Below are positions 59,528 through 64,000 of a stretch of DNA of 64,000 nt, one piece after another. The notes beneath the pieces are model-generated. The model ran no database searches and was not told the DNA's origin. It saw nothing but the letters and a program-made list of their open reading frames with translations. The stretch comes from Novispirillum itersonii subsp. itersonii ATCC 12639 (GTDB taxonomy: Bacteria; Pseudomonadota; Alphaproteobacteria; Rhodospirillales; Rhodospirillaceae): the NCBI RefSeq assembly GCF_000381985.1, contig NZ_KB907351.1, forward strand, positions 31,695 to 95,694. Direction: 5' to 3'. The stretch's first letter is position 1, and the number at the start of each line of letters is the position of its first letter. The translations under genes and the position numbers were made by a program.

Positions 59528-62389
59528 ATGAGCGATCCCGTGTCCCCCGTGTCGCCACCGGTGACGGAACCAGACCTCCCGTTCCCCCCCTTCCGCCTCT
59601 GGACCGGCCTGCTGATCATCACCGGCCTTCTCGTCGGGGCTGTTTCGTTTTCGCTGCACACATGGGTCAACACCCGGGAACAGGCGGCGGAATACCGCCG
59701 TAACGCCGCCCGGATTGCCGGATCCATTCAGCCCTCCCTGACCGCCCTGCTGCCTCTGACCGAAACCACAGGGGGCGAGCGGGCTGACCCCACATCGCCG
59801 GGAATTGATGCACCCCCGCTGACCAACCGGCGCGACCCTCTCTCTTCCCGCCTGAGCAAACACCTTCAGGAAATCTCGCTGTGGTCAGGCTTACTGGAAC
59901 TGTCCATTCTTGATTCTTCCGACACCGTTCTGTTTTCCACCAATCCGGCCCTGCAGACTGATCCGGCCCCTCTTCTGGCAGATCTGCGGCAGACACCGTG
60001 GGTTTTGTCTGCCGAACCCTCCCCGGTCCCGACATCCCGACAGTCTTTCCGGCTGTTTGAACAGGTTTTCTCCGGCCACAATATCAGTCAGCAGATTGTC
60101 GCGATGGGGATGGGGACAGGGACGGGCGCGCCGGTCCGCGCCGTCATGGTTTTCCGTGTGACGACGCCCTCGTCAGATCTGACACATGGCCTGACCGGCA
60201 TTCTCACCATCGCGGTTCCTCTGGCGATCGCCCTTCTGGCAATCCATGCCCTGTCCCGCCGGACACGGGCCCTGCGCGACAGCCTTGATGCCCGGCTGAC
60301 CGCACAGGCAGAAACCGATCAGGCCCGCCGCCGTCTGCACGACATTATGGAACAGACAATCGCCCAGCGGACCCGGCGCCTGCGGGACAGCGAAGGCCGG
60401 TTCCGGGACTTTGCGATGTCCTCCAGCGACTGGCTGTGGGAAACCGACACCCAGAACCGTTTCACTTACGTTTCAGATGGAATCCGCCGCCTGCTGGGAC
60501 TGGACCCCGACCAGATCATCGGGCGGACCCGCAGTGAACTGCAGGCAATCCCTTATGATGAGACCAAACGCTGGGAGACCTATCTGGCAACCCTGCGGGC
60601 CCGGCGGCCTTTCCGTAATTTCACATACCGCATCCTCGACGGAAGCGGGCAGGAGCGGATTCATTCCATTTCCGGAACACCTATCTTCGATAACAACGGC
60701 GTTTTCGGCGGATACCGGGGCAGTGGCACCGACATCACCGATCAGTACCGGGCGATGAAAGCACTGGTGGAAAGCGAAGACCGCTACCGCTCTGTTGCCG
60801 ACCTGTCACTTGATGCCCTGATCGTGCATCTGAACGGCCATATCGTCTTCGTCAACAACCGCGCCGTCGCCATCACCCGCGCGACCACGGATCAGGATCT
60901 GATCGGCAGACCGGTTACAGACTTCGTCCCCGAAACCAGCCTGCAGCAGGTACAGGAACAGTTCGATCAGGTCCAGAACAGCCAGCAGATGTCAGAACGG
61001 CGCGAAATCCGCCTCAAACGGATTGACGGCACCCCGTTTGAAGCCGAGGTCGGATCTGCCCCGATCATTCATGACGGACAACCGGCCGTGCTGACCCTGA
61101 TGCGCGATATCACCACCCGCAAAACCGTGCAGACCCAGCTGATCCAGACCGCAAAACTGGCAACCCTGGGAGAAATGGCGGCCGGGATGGCCCACGAACT
61201 TAGCCAGCCGATGAACATCATCCGCATGGCGGCAGAAGGCACCCTTCTGACAGAAGGCTCCACCCTGTCCGACCAGACCCGGAAAGGGCTGGAGGTGATC
61301 GCCGGGCAAGCCGGACGGATGGGCGACATCATCGACCACATGCGGGTGTTCAGCCGGAAGCAGACCCCCAGTGCCGACCTGTTTGACCCACAGCTGTGCA
61401 TCCGGGAAGCCATCAATATGGTTGAGGCCCAGTTCTACGCTGAGACCATCACCATGTCCGTCCGCTATCCGAACCAGCCGACCCGGGTTCTCGGGCAGCC
61501 GGTACATCTGGAACAGGTTCTGCTGAACCTCCTGACCAATGCCCGGGACAGCCTGCGCGCCCGCAGCCGGACCGAACTGCCGGACTCCGGCTGGAACGCA
61601 GCCATCAATGTGCGCGCCAGTGTCGACGGTGCCGGAGATCTTCTGCTGATTGACGTTGCGGACTCCGGCACCGGAATCCCGGCAGACGTGCTGGACCGTA
61701 TTTTCGAACCGTTCTACACCACGAAAGAAGTCGGCAGTGGTACCGGTCTGGGACTGTCAGTAAGTTTCGGCCTGATCTCCGCCATGGGGGGCAGCATCAG
61801 TGCCCGCAACGAGGACAGCGGTGGCGCTGTTTTCACGGTTTCCCTGCCGCTGGCGCAGGCGACCGATGGTGTCTCAACGGCACCGGACCTGAACGCAGAC
61901 CGACCCCGCCCAACCTTGCACCAACCCCGGATACTGCCGGCCCCGACCGAAAACAGCGACACCGAGGAAGATGAGCCCTCCGCCCTGATCGGCCATATTC
62001 TGGTGGTCGATGATGAACCCGCAGCCGCAATCCTGATCCGCGATCACCTGCGGGCCATCGGCTACCGGGTCACCATGGCCCATGACGGGGCCAAGGCCTA
62101 TGACCTGTTTCTGGAAGATCCGCCGGATCTTCTGATCACCGACCTGCGGATGCCCCGGGTCGGCGGGCTGGAACTGATGGCCCGGCTGCACCGGCATATC
62201 CCTGATCTGCCGGTAATCATTATGACCGGCCACATGGGCCAGTCAGATCTGAGCCCGGAAGAAATTGAAACCGTGGCCGTGGCCATTCTGCGCAAACCGA
62301 TCCGCCTGACGGACCTGACGGCCCTGGTGGAAGCCAATCTGCCGGAAGATCTGCACCCCGACGTCACCCCGGAAACCCTGCCTTCCTGA
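59528..62389 (+). CDS. Hybrid sensor histidine kinase with two PAS domains and C-terminal receiver
   Basis: A 953-residue membrane sensor. TM helices at about residues 24-44 and 220-242 bracket a periplasmic domain. Two PAS domains follow (about 290-410, DWLWETDTQNRFTYVSDGIRRLLG; and about 415-535). The kinase core has phospho-acceptor H556 in MAHELSQPMN, an N-box LEQVLLNLLTNARDSL and G-boxes DSGTGIP and GTGLGLS. The receiver domain has phospho-acceptor D872 in LLITDLRMP and a conserved Lys in ILRKPIR. The internal receiver implies a phosphorelay or feedback design. The LuxR-type regulator directly downstream is the natural output, but it is frameshifted. The start ATG has no strong ribosome site. 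Confidence 0.92.
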   Translation: MSDPVSPVSPPVTEPDLPFPPFRLWTGLLIITGLLVGAVSFSLHTWVNTREQAAEYRRNAARIAGSIQPSLTALLPLTETTGGERADPTSPGIDAPPLTNRRDPLSSRLSKHLQEISLWSGLLELSILDSSDTVLFSTNPALQTDPAPLLADLRQTPWVLSAEPSPVPTSRQSFRLFEQVFSGHNISQQIVAMGMGTGTGAPVRAVMVFRVTTPSSDLTHGLTGILTIAVPLAIALLAIHALSRRTRALRDSLDARLTAQAETDQARRRLHDIMEQTIAQRTRRLRDSEGRFRDFAMSSSDWLWETDTQNRFTYVSDGIRRLLGLDPDQIIGRTRSELQAIPYDETKRWETYLATLRARRPFRNFTYRILDGSGQERIHSISGTPIFDNNGVFGGYRGSGTDITDQYRAMKALVESEDRYRSVADLSLDALIVHLNGHIVFVNNRAVAITRATTDQDLIGRPVTDFVPETSLQQVQEQFDQVQNSQQMSERREIRLKRIDGTPFEAEVGSAPIIHDGQPAVLTLMRDITTRKTVQTQLIQTAKLATLGEMAAGMAHELSQPMNIIRMAAEGTLLTEGSTLSDQTRKGLEVIAGQAGRMGDIIDHMRVFSRKQTPSADLFDPQLCIREAINMVEAQFYAETITMSVRYPNQPTRVLGQPVHLEQVLLNLLTNARDSLRARSRTELPDSGWNAAINVRASVDGAGDLLLIDVADSGTGIPADVLDRIFEPFYTTKEVGSGTGLGLSVSFGLISAMGGSISARNEDSGGAVFTVSLPLAQATDGVSTAPDLNADRPRPTLHQPRILPAPTENSDTEEDEPSALIGHILVVDDEPAAAILIRDHLRAIGYRVTMAHDGAKAYDLFLEDPPDLLITDLRMPRVGGLELMARLHRHIPDLPVIIMTGHMGQSDLSPEEIETVAVAILRKPIRLTDLTALVEANLPEDLHPDVTPETLPS

Positions 62390-62412
62390 CGCGGCCTGTA
62401 CTTGGGGATGTT

Positions 62413-62441
62413 TTGACTTTTTATGCCAAAATTGCTGAAGT
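62413..62441 (+). promoter_or_regulatory. Candidate promoter before the response regulator
   Basis: TTGACT (62413-62418), 17-base spacer, TGAAGT (62436-62441). The -35 is good and the -10 weak. It suggests the regulator can be expressed apart from the kinase. Confidence 0.4.
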
Positions 62442-62475
62442 GTGGTCCGGGTGCGTGGGAGGATGGGAGGCAAGG

Positions 62476-63152
62476 GTGCTGCGACTGATTTTGGCAGATG
62501 ATCACACATTGGTGCGTCAGGGGCTGTTGCCGTTTCTGGCAACGCTCGACACAGCGGTAGAAGTGCTTGAGGCGTCTGATTTTGATGAGGCTCTGAGCAA
62601 GGCCACCGCCGAGAAAGCCAAGGATGCCCCCTGTCGTTGATTCTGCTGGATCTGCGGATGCCGGGAATGCGTGGAACATCCGGGATCAGCCGGATGATTG
62701 AGGAGCAGCCCGGTGTGCCGGTGGTGATCCTGTCCGGCTCGATTGATGCCGGGGATGTCGTGGCCTGTGCCGAAGCCGGGGCCAACGGCTATCTGCCCAA
62801 GACCCTGAGCTCCACTGCCATGCTGAATGCTCTGCGTCTGGTACTGTCAGGGGAAAAGTATTTTCCGTCTTTTGCGGTCGGGGCCACAGCCCGTCCGGCC
62901 ACGGAGATGGACCGTGAGCCCGCAAACAGCCCCGCCAGCGGCCCGAGCCCACTGCTGGAGCGGCTGGAGCCCCGGGAGCGGATCATTCTGGGCATGGTGG
63001 TTGACGGGGCCACCAACAAGGAAATTGCCCGGGCGCTGGATCTGCAGGAAGTGACCATCAAGGTACAGACCCGCAATATCTACCGCAAACTGGGGGCCGC
63101 CAACCGCAGTCAGGCCGTGCGGATCGCCATGGAAAACGGCTGGCAGACCTGA
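62476..63152 (+). pseudogene. LuxR-family response regulator interrupted by a single-base frameshift
   Basis: Two overlapping frames together encode a complete NarL/LuxR-type response regulator of about 225 residues. The first (GTG at 62476, GGGAGG just upstream, to stop 62638-62640) holds the acidic pocket LRLILADDHTLVRQGL. The second begins within 62633-62637 and holds the phospho-acceptor ILLDLRMPGM, the receiver Lys GYLPKTLS and the helix-turn-helix LEPRERIILGMVVDGATNKEIARALDLQEVTIKVQTRNIYRKLGA. A run of five C at 62631-62635 marks the break; one more C would restore KDAPLSLILLDLRMP. This may be a true disruption, a sequence error in the C run, or a -1 slip. Stop-start overlap (TTGA) at the junction would not rebuild the receiver fold. 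Confidence 0.85.
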
Positions 63153-63193
63153 TCCGCCAGCCGCGACGAAGAAGACAGCCCCCAAAGCAGGGA

Positions 63194-63775
63194 TCAGGCT
63201 GCGGGCTGACCTTTCCAGACCAGAAAGGTAACCCGGGCCTTGCCATAGTCCCGCACATCCGCAACCGCAAAGCCGTCCGCAGTGACGGCTTCGGCTTCCC
63301 GTGCGGTTTCCGCGACCGCCACCGCCCCCGGTGTGAGCCAGCCACACCCGGCCAGTGCGGTCAGGGCCGGGGCACACAGCGGCTGGGCATAGGGCGGGTC
63401 AAGAAACACCAGCGATACCGGCAGCTTTGCCTGCGGTGGCCTCAGCGCATCTCCGGTAATCACCGAAGTGTCTGCTTCAGCCCGCATAGACCGGATATTC
63501 GCTTTCAGTGCCTGCAGAGCCTGCGGCCCACGTTCCAGAAATGTCACGTGTTTGGCCCCACGGGAGAGCGCCTCCAGCCCCAGAGCCCCGGTGCCGGCAA
63601 ACACATCCAGCACCCGGCTTTCTGAGAGCATGAAGCCATTCCGCCCCTGAAAGCGGTGCAGCAGCACATTAAAGACTGCTTCCCGCGCCCGGTCGGATGT
63701 GGGGCGGACTTCATCCAGCCCCTCCGGCGCTGTCAGAAGCTTGCCGCGGAAGCGACCGCCGACAATCCGCATCAT
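63194..63775 (-). CDS. rsmD: 16S rRNA (guanine-966-N2)-methyltransferase
   Basis: A 193-residue SAM-dependent methyltransferase that modifies G966 of 16S rRNA. RIVGGRFRGKLL and RPTSDRAREAVFNVL at the N-terminus, DVFAGTGALGLEALSRGA for SAM binding and the catalytic DPPY (LVFLDPPYAQPL) are all present. ATG 63775 or 63772 may be used, with AAAGGGG upstream. It lies 9 bases after the upstream gene's stop, so the two are cotranscribed. Confidence 0.95.
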   Translation of the reverse strand: MMRIVGGRFRGKLLTAPEGLDEVRPTSDRAREAVFNVLLHRFQGRNGFMLSESRVLDVFAGTGALGLEALSRGAKHVTFLERGPQALQALKANIRSMRAEADTSVITGDALRPPQAKLPVSLVFLDPPYAQPLCAPALTALAGCGWLTPGAVAVAETAREAEAVTADGFAVADVRDYGKARVTFLVWKGQPAA

Positions 63776-63784
63776 CCAGCCCCT

Positions 63785-64000
63785 TTATCGATCCGACCGT
63801 GACCGGGGCGGGCCAGACCGGCCAGCACCCGGACGGCCCCCGTGAGGACGATCCCCACGCGGACGGTCTTCCCGCGGGCGGTCAGTCCAGCCTCCTTCGC
63901 GGCGCGGACGATCCCCTGGCTTGCCACCCTGCGGACGGCCACCTTCGGGACGATCCCCACGCGGGCGGTCTTCTCGCGGGCGGTCAGTCCAGCCCCCTTC
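63785..64000 (-). CDS. C-terminal tail of a probable pseudouridine synthase (RluB type), partial
   Basis: The frame ends at TAA (63785-63787) and is open to the window edge, giving 71 residues. They are rich in Arg, Gly, Asp and Pro: repeated DRPRGDRP and EGGWTDRPRE phrases, ending GAGRSGPPRSRSDR. Large 23S pseudouridine synthases of alphaproteobacteria often carry such disordered basic tails and sit directly upstream of rsmD, which is the basis for the identification. No catalytic domain is visible here. A different frame on the same strand (stop at 63772) is also open but gives an unconvincing protein. Confidence 0.6.
   Translation of the reverse strand, partial: EGGWTDRPREDRPRGDRPEGGRPQGGKPGDRPRREGGWTDRPREDRPRGDRPHGGRPGAGRSGPPRSRSDR
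63831..64000. repeat. Imperfect 102-bp tandem repeat, two copies
   Basis: 68 bases at 63831-63898 recur at 63933-64000 with only a handful of differences, a period of 102 bp, which is 34 codons. In the minus-strand frame ending at 63785 each copy encodes EGGWTDRPREDRPRGDRP followed by a Gly/Pro stretch. Confidence 0.85.

Noticed and set aside
63772..63960. A 62-residue frame upstream of rsmD
   Set aside because: It overlaps the rsmD start and gives an unconvincing sequence. The neighbouring frame ending at 63785 is open to the window edge and encodes a typical RG/DRP-rich tail.
1..64000. Mobile elements, CRISPR arrays, toxin-antitoxin or defence islands, tRNA genes
   Set aside because: I looked in every intergenic gap and saw no transposase or integrase frames, no regularly spaced repeats and no cloverleaf-type sequence.

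Overview
The window is GC-rich, tightly packed chromosomal DNA from an alphaproteobacterium, probably of the Rhodospirillales. The evidence is the RNase E N-terminus and its acidic insert, the gltD-gltB order, the aerobic-type cobalamin genes (cobN, cobW, cobO, cobQ), the ethylmalonyl-CoA pathway genes (ccr, mcd, ecm) and the Kdo/lipid A genes. Placement below class level is inference. I found no insertion sequence, prophage, CRISPR array, tRNA, rRNA or recognisable defence system, so most of the window reads as core metabolism and cell envelope.

Layout. 1-3.6 kb: end of an O-antigen ligase-like gene, a 37-residue membrane protein behind an FNR/FixK-like box, and a BenE-type transporter divergent from a GntR regulator with a perfect 24-bp palindrome between them. 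3.6-15.5 kb: RNase E with a long leader, a Tat-exported N-acetylmuramoyl-L-alanine amidase, PBP1A, prfB with its programmed +1 frameshift, a lipoprotein plus DUF455 ferritin-like pair, a DMT exporter and a cupin. 15.6-24.5 kb: gltD-gltB (glutamate synthase), uppP, cbiB and an IalB-like protein. 24.6-31.4 kb: rlmN, the ugpBAEC glycerol-3-phosphate importer behind a Pho-box promoter, and a hemerythrin. 31.3-43.5 kb: a large cobalamin block, with cobS, a CobC-like phosphatase, cobU, cobW, cobN, cobO, a SYLF-domain gene and cobQ on the minus strand, and cobT-arfB-ybaK on the plus strand. 43.5-51.2 kb: nhaA, then mcd and ccr divergent from ecm, then a MaoC-type hydratase. 51.2-57 kb: a lipid A/Kdo cluster (msbA, DUF374 acyltransferase, waaA, lpxK, LpxL-like). 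57-64 kb: a LysM protein, a polytopic membrane protein, a hybrid histidine kinase followed by a frameshifted LuxR-type response regulator, rsmD, and the repeat-rich tail of what is probably a pseudouridine synthase.

How the genes work together. Two halves of a metabolic circuit sit side by side: the late cobalamin genes supply adenosylcobalamin, and ethylmalonyl-CoA mutase a few kilobases away uses it in acetyl-CoA assimilation. Crotonyl-CoA for Ccr could come from the (R)-specific hydratase beside ecm. The amidase, PBP1A, UppP, LysM protein and the lipid A/Kdo operon together form an envelope set.

The observations most worth a second look are the oxygen-regulator-like promoter and structured leader ahead of the 37-residue membrane protein; the single-base frameshift in the response regulator next to the hybrid kinase; the SYLF gene embedded in the cob operon; the undescribed palindromes between ccr and ecm; and the 102-bp tandem repeat whose true reading frame encodes an RG/DRP-rich tail. 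I did not find a clearly new multi-gene system.
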